Source of the DNA: an uncultured Clostridia bacterium
GTDB taxonomy: Bacteria > Bacillota > Clostridia > Oscillospirales > Acutalibacteraceae
DNA: 6,447 bases
Direction of reading: 5' to 3'
NCBI GenBank assembly: GCA_947165115.1
Contig: CAMUZD010000101.1
Span: 1 to 6,447 of the forward strand
Under the pieces are notes generated by a model. It was not told the DNA's origin and did no database searches. It was given only the letters and a program-made list of their open reading frames with translations. Positions 1 to 5,540 of the stretch are shown piece after piece. The translations under genes were made by a program, and so were the position numbers. Each line of letters starts with the position of its first letter. Within the stretch, counting starts at the first letter, position 1.

Positions 1-868
1 AGCAGTCGGTATTATCGCCGCTCAGTCAATCGGCGAGCCCGGCACCCAGCTTACGATGAGAACCTTCCACACCGGCGGCGCAGCCGACCAGTCGGATATT
101 ACTCAGGGTCTTCCCAGAGTTGAAGAGCTTTTCGAAGCCCGCAAGCCCAAGGTTCTCGCTATTATGAGCGAAATCGACGGTGTCGTTTCCATAGAAAAGA
201 TCAAGAATGCCGATCATATCGTCGTAACCGGCGATGACGGCCAGGTCAAGCAGTATCTTATTCCCTACGGCTTCAAGAAGAAGGTTCAGGACGGCGACAC
301 GGTGAAAATGGGCGACCAGCTCACCGAAGGTTCGCAGAACCCCCACGATATCCTTGCCATTCTCGGCAGCGATGCCGTTCACGATTACCTCATCAGGGAA
401 GTTCAGAAGACTTACCGTCTCCAGGGCGTTGATATCAATGATAAGCATATCGAGGTTATCATCCGTCAGATGATGCGCCAGGTCAAGATCACCGATCCCG
501 GCGACACCACCTTCCTTGTTGACCAGGTTGTTGAGAAGCAGGATTTCGTCGACGAAAACAACCGCCTCGCGGCAAAGGCTTCGTCAAAGGGCAAGAAGCC
601 CAAGCTTGCATCTTGTGAGCCCACTCTGCTCGGTATCACCAAGGCATCGCTTGCCACCGATTCGTTCCTTTCAGCAGCGTCCTTCCAGGAGACCACGAGA
701 GTTCTCACCGACGCCGCCATCAAGGGCAAGACCGACCACCTTATCGGCCTCAAGGAGAACGTTATCATCGGTAAGCTTCTCCCGAGCGGAACCGGTATGC
801 AGTGCTACAGCGACGTCAAGATTTACCCCACAGGTCAAAAGGGCAATATTAACGAAAATCTCGACTGA
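1..868 (+). CDS. rpoC: DNA-directed RNA polymerase subunit beta' (C-terminal part, 5' end outside window)
   Basis: This is the largest subunit of the core RNA polymerase, which forms the active-site cleft. The first full codon is at 2 and 288 residues are visible. The trigger-loop N-terminal helix opens the fragment (AAQSIGEPGTQLTMRTFHTGG, with the catalytic-loop Met and His at visible residues 19 and 23). It runs at once into ITQGLPRVEELFEARKPK, so the large SI3 insertion of proteobacterial beta' is absent, as expected for a Gram-positive. Further on come the trigger-loop exit, the conserved DVNDKHIEVIIRQMMR-like segment (here VDINDKHIEVIIRQMM) and the C-terminal LLGITKASLATDSFLSAASFQETTRVLTDAAI region. 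A short tail after the GLKENVIIGKLLPSGTG motif ends at a TGA at 866-868. No terminator follows, so read-through into rpsL is likely. The identity is certain from these motifs. Confidence 0.98.
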   Translation, partial: AVGIIAAQSIGEPGTQLTMRTFHTGGAADQSDITQGLPRVEELFEARKPKVLAIMSEIDGVVSIEKIKNADHIVVTGDDGQVKQYLIPYGFKKKVQDGDTVKMGDQLTEGSQNPHDILAILGSDAVHDYLIREVQKTYRLQGVDINDKHIEVIIRQMMRQVKITDPGDTTFLVDQVVEKQDFVDENNRLAAKASSKGKKPKLASCEPTLLGITKASLATDSFLSAASFQETTRVLTDAAIKGKTDHLIGLKENVIIGKLLPSGTGMQCYSDVKIYPTGQKGNINENLD

Positions 869-883
869 TTTTTGTTAAAACTG

Positions 884-913
884 TTGACAAATATATATAT
901 TATATGATAAAAT
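884..913 (+). promoter_or_regulatory. Promoter for rpsL-rpsG-fusA (sigma-A type, extended -10)
   Basis: The perfect -35 hexamer TTGACA lies at 884-889. An 18-base AT-rich spacer leads to TAAAAT at 908-913, preceded by TG one base upstream (905-906), an extended -10. Transcription would start near 919-921, about 75 bases before rpsL. TATGAT at 903-908 also resembles a -10, but it sits only 13 bases from the -35, so it is less likely. This is inferred from consensus matching; no start site is known. Confidence 0.75.
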
Positions 914-925
914 ATCAATCCACGG

Positions 926-963
926 TGTCTGCGGGCGCCGGAGCAATCCGACGCCCTGAGATA
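926..963 (+). promoter_or_regulatory. rpsL 5'-leader stem-loop with GNRA tetraloop
   Basis: The core is GGGCG (933-937) paired with CGCCC (952-956), a C.A mismatch, then CGGA (939-942) paired with TCCG (947-950), closed by the tetraloop GCAA (943-946). Below a 2x2 internal loop, TGTCT (926-930) can pair with AGATA (959-963), one pair being G.U. No U-tract follows, so it is not a plain terminator. It would sit almost at the 5' end of a transcript from the upstream promoter and 15 bases before the ribosome binding site. It could be an autoregulatory protein-binding site or an mRNA-stabilising hairpin; which one cannot be told from sequence. Confidence 0.55.
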
Positions 964-977
964 TAGAATTTTCAAAG

Positions 978-984
978 AAAGGAG
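978..984 (+). promoter_or_regulatory. Ribosome binding site of rpsL
   Basis: AAAGGAG lies 10 bases before the TTG at 995. It supports that rare start codon, since no in-frame ATG lies nearby upstream and the protein from TTG begins with the family's MPTxNQLVR. Confidence 0.85.
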
Positions 985-994
985 AGAAAAACAC

Positions 995-1414
995 TTGCCT
1001 ACCTTTAACCAGCTTGTTCGTAACGGCAGACAGACCCTTGAAAGGAAGCCCAAGGCTCCCGCTCTTCTGAAAGGTCTCAACTCCAAAAAGAATGTTATGA
1101 CCGATCAGAATTCACCCCAGAAGCGCGGCGTTTGCACAGCAGTTAAGACAGCTACTCCCAAGAAGCCGAACTCAGCTCTTCGTAAGATTGCCAGAGTCCG
1201 TCTGACAAACGGCATGGAAGTTTCCGCTTACATTCCGGGCGTCGGTCACAACCTTCAGGAGCACAGCGTCGTTCTTATCCGCGGCGGCCGTGTAAAGGAT
1301 CTCCCCGGTGTGCGTTACCACATCATTCGCGGCACCCTTGATACTCAGGGTGTTACCGACAGAATGCAGGCCCGTTCAAAATACGGTGCAAAGCGTCCGA
1401 AGGTAAAGAAATAA
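995..1414 (+). CDS. rpsL: 30S ribosomal protein S12
   Basis: S12 sits at the decoding centre of the small subunit, contacts helices 18, 27 and 44 of 16S rRNA and governs tRNA selection accuracy. The 139-residue product starts at TTG and reads MPTFNQLVRNGRQ. It carries the 13-residue N-terminal expansion (about residues 20-42, before QKRGVC) that separates Gram-positive S12 from the 124-residue E. coli protein. The conserved TPKKPNSALRK loop is at 54-64 and GGRVKDLPGVRYH at 97-109. Residues K56 and K101 correspond to E. coli K43 and K88, the main streptomycin-resistance positions, and both are the wild-type lysine. D102 matches the Asp that RimO methylthiolates in E. coli. Its own promoter and a leader hairpin lie upstream, and a long structured spacer separates it from rpsG. 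The identification is certain. Confidence 0.99.
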   Translation: MPTFNQLVRNGRQTLERKPKAPALLKGLNSKKNVMTDQNSPQKRGVCTAVKTATPKKPNSALRKIARVRLTNGMEVSAYIPGVGHNLQEHSVVLIRGGRVKDLPGVRYHIIRGTLDTQGVTDRMQARSKYGAKRPKVKK

Positions 1415-1440
1415 TCCGCATCATTTAATGACAAATAATC

Positions 1441-1516
1441 TTGCAGGCGAAATGCAATATTTCACCAATGCAGTCTATATATAACATTATATATGTCTCT
1501 GCGTTGGCGCCACGAG
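1441..1516 (+). promoter_or_regulatory. Structured rpsL-rpsG intercistronic region (candidate S7 operator)
   Basis: The gap between the two genes is 154 bases, long for a ribosomal operon. Its main element is an imperfect hairpin: CCAATGCAG (1465-1473) pairs with CTGCGTTGG (1499-1507) with one G.U pair. Above a small internal loop, ATATATA (1477-1483) pairs with TATATAT (1488-1494) around the loop ACAT. A smaller hairpin, GAAAT (1449-1453) with ATTTC (1459-1463), lies just before it and could compete with a TTGCA/TGCAA pairing (1441-1445 with 1453-1457). After it, CGAG (1513-1516) could pair with CTCG (1526-1529). In E. coli S7 binds the rpsL-rpsG spacer to repress translation; a similar role here is inferred from position and structure only. 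Confidence 0.5.
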
Positions 1517-1553
1517 AATTTGTCGCTCGAGTACCTATGATATCATTACTATG

Positions 1554-1561
1554 AAGGAGGG
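1554..1561 (+). promoter_or_regulatory. Ribosome binding site of rpsG
   Basis: AAGGAGGG is a near-perfect anti-SD match and ends 7 bases before the GTG at 1569. It lies inside the six-codon extension that an ATG start at 1551 would add. That argues that 1551 is not the start. Confidence 0.9.
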
Positions 1562-1568
1562 AAGCGAA

Positions 1569-2039
1569 GTGCCAAGAAGAGGCAACATAGCAAACCGCGA
1601 AGTTTTGCCTGATCCGCTTTACAACTCAACTCTTGTTACCCGTCTTATAAACAACATCATGCTCGACGGTAAGAAGGGCGTAGCTCAGAAGATCGTTTAC
1701 GATGCTTTTGACATTATCAAAGAGAAGACCGGCAAGGAGCCGCTCGAAGTTTTCGAAGCAGCCATGGAGAACGTTATGCCCGTTCTTGAGGTTAAGGCCC
1801 GCCGTGTCGGCGGCGCAACCTACCAGGTTCCTATGGAGGTCCGCCCCGAAAGAAGACAGACCCTCGGTCTGCGTTGGATCACTGCTTATTCACGCGCCCG
1901 TTCCGAAAGAACAATGAAGGAACGTCTCGCAAACGAGATCATGGATGCCGTCAACGAAACCGGTGCAGCATTCAAGAAGCGTGAAGATACTCACAAGATG
2001 GCAGAGGCCAACAAGGCATTTGCACACTTCAGATGGTAA
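1569..2039 (+). CDS. rpsG: 30S ribosomal protein S7
   Basis: S7 is the primary binder that nucleates the head of the 30S subunit, touching the 3' major domain of 16S rRNA near the E site. From GTG the product is 156 residues, the standard Gram-positive length, and begins MPRRGNIANREVLPDP like its relatives. Landmarks are LINNIMLDGKK (about 26-36), the PVLEVKARRVGGATYQVPMEVRPERR segment (about 86-111), the beta-hairpin region, and the C-terminal KKREDTHKMAEANKAFAHFRW. An upstream in-frame ATG at 1551 would add MKEGSE, but it overlaps the Shine-Dalgarno site and the extra residues are not family-like. It is likely co-transcribed with rpsL. Translation may be controlled through the structured spacer before it. 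The stop codon overlaps a palindrome shared with the fusA leader. Confidence 0.98.
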   Translation: MPRRGNIANREVLPDPLYNSTLVTRLINNIMLDGKKGVAQKIVYDAFDIIKEKTGKEPLEVFEAAMENVMPVLEVKARRVGGATYQVPMEVRPERRQTLGLRWITAYSRARSERTMKERLANEIMDAVNETGAAFKKREDTHKMAEANKAFAHFRW

Positions 2040-2054
2040 TTTCCCGCGGGAAAT
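2039..2054 (+). repeat. 16-base perfect palindrome between rpsG and fusA
   Basis: ATTTCCCGCGGGAAAT reads the same on both strands. As RNA it could form a six-pair stem with loop CGCG starting at the last base of the rpsG stop codon. No U-tract follows, so termination is not expected. It may be a processing or stabilising hairpin, or a protein site on DNA. Confidence 0.6.
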
Positions 2055-2093
2055 ATCACTGAGCGCAATTGATTATTTATTCCATACAGAATC

Positions 2094-2100
2094 GGAGGTG
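2094..2100 (+). promoter_or_regulatory. Ribosome binding site of fusA
   Basis: GGAGGTG lies 5 bases before the TTG at 2106. No ATG at a better distance gives the family's N-terminus, so this site supports the TTG start. Confidence 0.85.
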
Positions 2101-2105
2101 TTAAT

Positions 2106-4172
2106 TTGCCAAGGCAGGTTTCACTCGAAAAGACAAGAAACATCGGCATTATGGCTCACATAGATGCCGGCAAGACCACTACAACCGAGAGAATTCTCTT
2201 CTATACGGGTAAAACCCATAAGATAGGTGAGACTCATGACGGCGCCGCTACCATGGACTTCATGGAGCAGGAGCAGGAGCGTGGTATCACGATTACCTCA
2301 GCTGCCACTACCTGCTTCTGGAAAGAACACCGTATAAACATCATCGACACTCCGGGCCACGTTGACTTCACCGTTGAAGTCGAGCGCTCGCTGAGAGTTC
2401 TTGACGGTTCTGTTACCGTTCTCTGCGCAAAGGGAGGCGTTGAGCCCCAGAGCGAAACGGTTTGGAGACAGGCGGATAAATATAAGGTTCCCAGAATGGT
2501 CTATATCAATAAGATGGACATTATGGGTGCGGATTTCTATCACGTAGTTGATATGATGAAGGATCGCCTTAAATGCAACGCCGTTCCCATTCAGCTCCCG
2601 ATAGGAGCAGAGGCGGATTTCCAGGGTATTATCGATCTTGTTATCATGAAGGCGTATTATTACAACGATGATCTCGGCACCAAGATTGAGTGCAAAGACA
2701 TCCCCGCCGACATGCTTGAAACAGCGCAGAAATACCATGACGAAATGGTTGAGCACGTTGCCGAGCAGGATGATGCTCTGCTTGAGAAATATCTCGAAGG
2801 TCAGGAACTGACAATCGATGAGATCAAGACCTGCATCAGAAAATCGACAATCTCAAACCACATGGTTCCCGTCACCTGCGGTACTTCCTACCGCAATAAG
2901 GGCGTTCAGCTGCTTCTCGATGCCATAGTCGATTATATGCCCGCTCCGACCGATGTTCCCGCCATAACGGGTACCAATCCCAAGACGGATAAGGACGAGG
3001 TCAGAAATTCTTCAGATGATGAGCCGTTTGCGGCTCTTGCATTCAAAATAACTACCGACCAGTTTGTCGGCAAGCTCTGCTTCTTCAGAGTCGATTCCGG
3101 CACGGTCAACGCAGGCGATACCGTCTATAATTCGACCAAGGGTGTCAATGAGAGAATGGGAAGAATTCTCCAGATGCACGCGAATCACAGACAGGATATC
3201 GAAACCTGCTACGCGGGCGACATTGCTGCATGCGTAGGCGTCAAGCAGACGACCACCGGCGACACGCTCTGCACCTCAAAGCATCCTATCATACTTGAAT
3301 CAATGGAATTCCCCGAGCCCGTTATCAGAGTTGCCATCGAGCCCAAGACCAAAGCCGGTCAGGAAAAGATGAGCATCGCTCTCGCGAAGCTCGCTGAGGA
3401 GGACCCGACCTTCAAGTGCTATACCGACGAAGAGACAGGCCAGACCATCATTGCAGGTATGGGCGAGCTTCACCTTGAAATCATCGTTGACAGAATGCTG
3501 CGTGAATTCCATGTTGAAGCGAATGTCGGCAAGCCCCAGGTTGCTTTCCGTGAAACGATTACCGTTCCCGCCGAATCCGATACGAAATATGCGCGTCAGT
3601 CAGGCGGTAAAGGTCAATACGGTCACGTTAAAATCAGAATCGAGCCCAATCCCGAGAAGGGTTATGAATTCGTCAATGAAATCGTCGGCGGCGCTATTCC
3701 GAAGGAATATTTCAACGCCATCGAGGCAGGTATCAAGGGAGCAATGCTCTCGGGAACTCTCGCCGGCTACAATGTAGTTGATGTCAAAGTAACTCTCTAT
3801 GACGGATCCTATCACGAAGTTGACTCCTCAGAAATGGCTTTCAAGATTGCCGCTTCGATGGCTTTCAAGGATGCGATGAGGAAGGCCGCTCCCGTGCTTA
3901 TGGAGCCTATCATGAAGACCTCGGTCATCGTTCCCGACGAATATATCGGCGATGTTATCGGCGATATCAACTCCAGACGCGGACTTGTTCAGGGTCAGGA
4001 AGTCAGGACGGGCGCGACTCAGATAGACGCTTTTATTCCGCTCTCAAATATGTTCGGCTACGCAACCTCTTTGCGTTCAAGGACTCAGGGCAGAGGACAG
4101 TATGTCATGGAGCCCTCGCATTACAGCGAAGTTCCCAAGAATATAGCCGAAAAACTCATATCAGAGAAATAA
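2106..4172 (+). CDS. fusA: Translation elongation factor G
   Basis: EF-G is the GTPase that drives translocation of tRNA and mRNA after peptide bond formation and, with RRF, helps split ribosomes. The 688-residue product from TTG (MPRQVSLEKTRNIGIMAHID) has close to the usual 690 or so residues. GTP-binding motifs are all visible: P-loop AHIDAGKT at 17-24, switch I ERGITIT at 58-64, DTPGH at 81-85 and NKMD at 135-138. The fifth motif reads CGTSYRNKG (258-266), a variant of the usual GSA/GSS. A domain II beta-barrel follows (SSDDEPFAALAFKITTDQFVGKL). Domain III contains EEDPTFKCYTDEETGQTIIAGMGELHLE. Domain IV has ARQSGGKGQYGHV and DGSYHEVDSSEMAFK. Domain V has EPIMKTSVIVPDEYIGDVIGDINSRRG. No frameshift is seen. 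The wording fits Clostridia. It lies 66 bases after rpsG with no promoter seen, so it is probably on the rpsL transcript. Confidence 0.99.
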   Translation: MPRQVSLEKTRNIGIMAHIDAGKTTTTERILFYTGKTHKIGETHDGAATMDFMEQEQERGITITSAATTCFWKEHRINIIDTPGHVDFTVEVERSLRVLDGSVTVLCAKGGVEPQSETVWRQADKYKVPRMVYINKMDIMGADFYHVVDMMKDRLKCNAVPIQLPIGAEADFQGIIDLVIMKAYYYNDDLGTKIECKDIPADMLETAQKYHDEMVEHVAEQDDALLEKYLEGQELTIDEIKTCIRKSTISNHMVPVTCGTSYRNKGVQLLLDAIVDYMPAPTDVPAITGTNPKTDKDEVRNSSDDEPFAALAFKITTDQFVGKLCFFRVDSGTVNAGDTVYNSTKGVNERMGRILQMHANHRQDIETCYAGDIAACVGVKQTTTGDTLCTSKHPIILESMEFPEPVIRVAIEPKTKAGQEKMSIALAKLAEEDPTFKCYTDEETGQTIIAGMGELHLEIIVDRMLREFHVEANVGKPQVAFRETITVPAESDTKYARQSGGKGQYGHVKIRIEPNPEKGYEFVNEIVGGAIPKEYFNAIEAGIKGAMLSGTLAGYNVVDVKVTLYDGSYHEVDSSEMAFKIAASMAFKDAMRKAAPVLMEPIMKTSVIVPDEYIGDVIGDINSRRGLVQGQEVRTGATQIDAFIPLSNMFGYATSLRSRTQGRGQYVMEPSHYSEVPKNIAEKLISEK

Positions 4173-4193
4173 AAGCAAATTTTGTAAAAAATG

Positions 4194-4207
4194 CTTGAAA
4201 TTTCAAG
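4194..4207 (+). repeat. 14-base perfect palindrome over the tuf -35 box
   Basis: CTTGAAATTTCAAG is a perfect inverted repeat that contains the whole proposed -35 hexamer. It could be an operator for a dimeric regulator, but AT-rich palindromes of this length can occur by chance. Confidence 0.45.
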
Positions 4208-4223
4208 TAATTATTGGTAAAAT
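4195..4223 (+). promoter_or_regulatory. Promoter for tuf (sigma-A type, extended -10)
   Basis: TTGAAA (4195-4200), a 17-base spacer and TAAAAT (4218-4223) give a good consensus match, and TG at 4215-4216 makes an extended -10. The start would fall near 4229-4231, about 48 bases before tuf. From the extended -10 onward it matches the rpsL promoter at 13 of 14 positions (4215-4228 against 905-918). It would allow EF-Tu to be made in excess of the upstream genes, as EF-Tu usually is. Confidence 0.72.
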
Positions 4224-4227
4224 ATCA

Positions 4228-4242
4228 ACATGCTATGCATGT
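4228..4242 (+). repeat. Inverted repeat at the predicted 5' end of tuf mRNA
   Basis: ACATGC (4228-4233) and GCATGT (4237-4242) are perfect complements around TAT. The element covers the predicted transcription start. It could act as a DNA operator or, if the start is at its left edge, as a short 5'-terminal RNA hairpin. Confidence 0.45.
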
Positions 4243-4261
4243 AATTAAATTGCTTCTAAAA

Positions 4262-4267
4262 GGGAGG
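4262..4267 (+). promoter_or_regulatory. Ribosome binding site of tuf
   Basis: GGGAGG lies 10 bases before the ATG at 4278, consistent with strong initiation of a very abundant protein. Confidence 0.85.
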
Positions 4268-4277
4268 AAACAATTCA

Positions 4278-5477
4278 ATGGCAAAAGAACATTTTAATCG
4301 TAACAAACCGCATGTAAACATCGGAACCATCGGTCACGTTGACCACGGTAAGACCACTCTTACAGCTGCTATCACCAAGACTCTTGCCATGAAGGGCGGA
4401 GCAGCATTCGTAGACTATGCAAACATCGATAAGGCTCCCGAAGAGAGAGAGCGTGGTATCACCATCAATACCGCACACGTTGAGTATGAGACCGAAGCTC
4501 GTCACTATGCTCACGTTGACTGCCCGGGTCACGCTGACTATATCAAGAACATGATCACCGGCGCTGCTCAGATGGACGGTTCAATCCTCGTTATCGCAGC
4601 TACCGACGGCCCCATGGCTCAGACCAAAGAGCACCTTCTCCTTGCTCGTCAGGTTGGCGTTCCCAAGATCATCGTTTTCCTTAACAAAGTTGACCAGGTT
4701 GACGATCCCGAGCTCCTTGAGCTTGTTGAAATGGAAGTCAGAGAGACCCTCGCTGAGTATGGCTTCGATGAGGATGCTCCCATCATCAAGGGTTCAGCTC
4801 TTAAGGCTCTCGAATATGACGGCGGCGACGTAAACGCTCCCGAGATCGCTTGCATCTGGGAACTCATGGACGCTGTTGACTCCTATATTCCCACTCCCGA
4901 CCGTAAGGCAGACCTTCCCTTCCTTATGCCCGTTGAGGACGTCTTCACAATCACCGGCCGCGGCACTGTTGCCACCGGCAGAGTTGAGCGTGGACAGCTC
5001 AAGACCGGCGAGGAAGTTGAAATTGTCGGCCTCACCGATGAAAAGAGAAAGACTGTTGTTACCGGTATCGAGATGTTCAGAAAGATCCTCGACTACGCTG
5101 AGGCAGGCGACAATATCGGCGCTCTCCTTCGTGGCGTTCAGAGAACCGAAATCGAGCGTGGACAGGTTCTTTCCAAGCCCGGTTCAATCCATCCCCATAC
5201 CAAGTTCGTTGGCCAGGTTTACGTTCTGACCAAGGAAGAAGGCGGCCGTCATACTCCGTTCTTCAACAATTATCGTCCTCAGTTCTATTTCAGAACCACC
5301 GACGTTACCGGCGTTATCACCCTTCCCGAAGGCACTGAAATGTGCATGCCCGGCGACAACGTTGACATGAAGGTTGAGCTCATCACTCCCATCGCTATTG
5401 AAAAGGGTCTTCGTTTCGCTATCCGTGAAGGCGGCAGAACAGTTGGTTCAGGCGTTGTTATCGAGATCGACGAATAA
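4278..5477 (+). CDS. tuf: Translation elongation factor Tu
   Basis: EF-Tu carries aminoacyl-tRNA to the ribosomal A site as a GTP-bound ternary complex. The 399-residue product starts at ATG (MAKEHFNRNKPHVNIGTIGHV). Motifs: P-loop GHVDHGKT at 19-26, switch I RGITIN at 59-64, DCPGHADY at 81-88 with the catalytic His at 85, and the guanine-specificity motifs NKVD at 136-139 (most relatives have NKCD) and SAL at 173-175. Domain II holds the GRGTVATGRVERG segment (227-239). Domain III holds EGGRHTPFFNNYRPQFYFRTTDVTG (321-345) and ends RFAIREGGRTVGSGVV. Length and sequence are normal and no break is seen. It is the last gene of the str block, has its own promoter, and is closed by a strong terminator. 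It is the only one of the four complete genes here with an ATG start. Confidence 0.99.
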   Translation: MAKEHFNRNKPHVNIGTIGHVDHGKTTLTAAITKTLAMKGGAAFVDYANIDKAPEERERGITINTAHVEYETEARHYAHVDCPGHADYIKNMITGAAQMDGSILVIAATDGPMAQTKEHLLLARQVGVPKIIVFLNKVDQVDDPELLELVEMEVRETLAEYGFDEDAPIIKGSALKALEYDGGDVNAPEIACIWELMDAVDSYIPTPDRKADLPFLMPVEDVFTITGRGTVATGRVERGQLKTGEEVEIVGLTDEKRKTVVTGIEMFRKILDYAEAGDNIGALLRGVQRTEIERGQVLSKPGSIHPHTKFVGQVYVLTKEEGGRHTPFFNNYRPQFYFRTTDVTGVITLPEGTEMCMPGDNVDMKVELITPIAIEKGLRFAIREGGRTVGSGVVIEIDE

Positions 5478-5498
5478 TTAACAGCATAATGCAAAATT

Positions 5499-5521
5499 CC
5501 CGCCACCGTTTCGGTGGCGGG
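5499..5521. terminator. Rho-independent terminator between tuf and the convergent gene
   Basis: CCCGCCACCG (5499-5508) and CGGTGGCGGG (5512-5521) form a perfect ten-pair stem with a three-base loop TTT. On the + strand TTTTCATTTT follows. On the - strand AATTTTG follows. It therefore probably stops tuf transcription strongly and the converging hydrolase gene more weakly. It begins 21 bases after the tuf stop codon and lies 19 bases beyond the hydrolase stop. Confidence 0.93.
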
Positions 5522-5540
5522 TTTTCATTTTATATTCGGT

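Noticed and set aside
26..768. Open frames on the - strand under rpoC (140 and 100 codons)
   Set aside because: They lie opposite a certain rpoC frame, have no ribosome binding site that I can see and no recognisable motif.
866..883. Terminator after rpoC
   Set aside because: A T-run follows the stop codon but no stem precedes it, so read-through into rpsL is more likely.
1441..1485. A third promoter before rpsG
   Set aside because: TTGCAG and TATAAC-like boxes exist, but not at 16-18 base spacing from each other. The AT run is better explained as the upper stem of the hairpin.
1551..1568. ATG at 1551 as the start of rpsG
   Set aside because: The six extra codons contain the Shine-Dalgarno sequence itself, and the GTG at 1569 gives the family's normal 156-residue protein beginning MPRRG.
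4683..4694. NKVD in place of NKCD in EF-Tu as a sign of altered function or drug resistance
   Set aside because: The Cys position of this motif varies among GTPases and the contact residues N, K and D are all kept.
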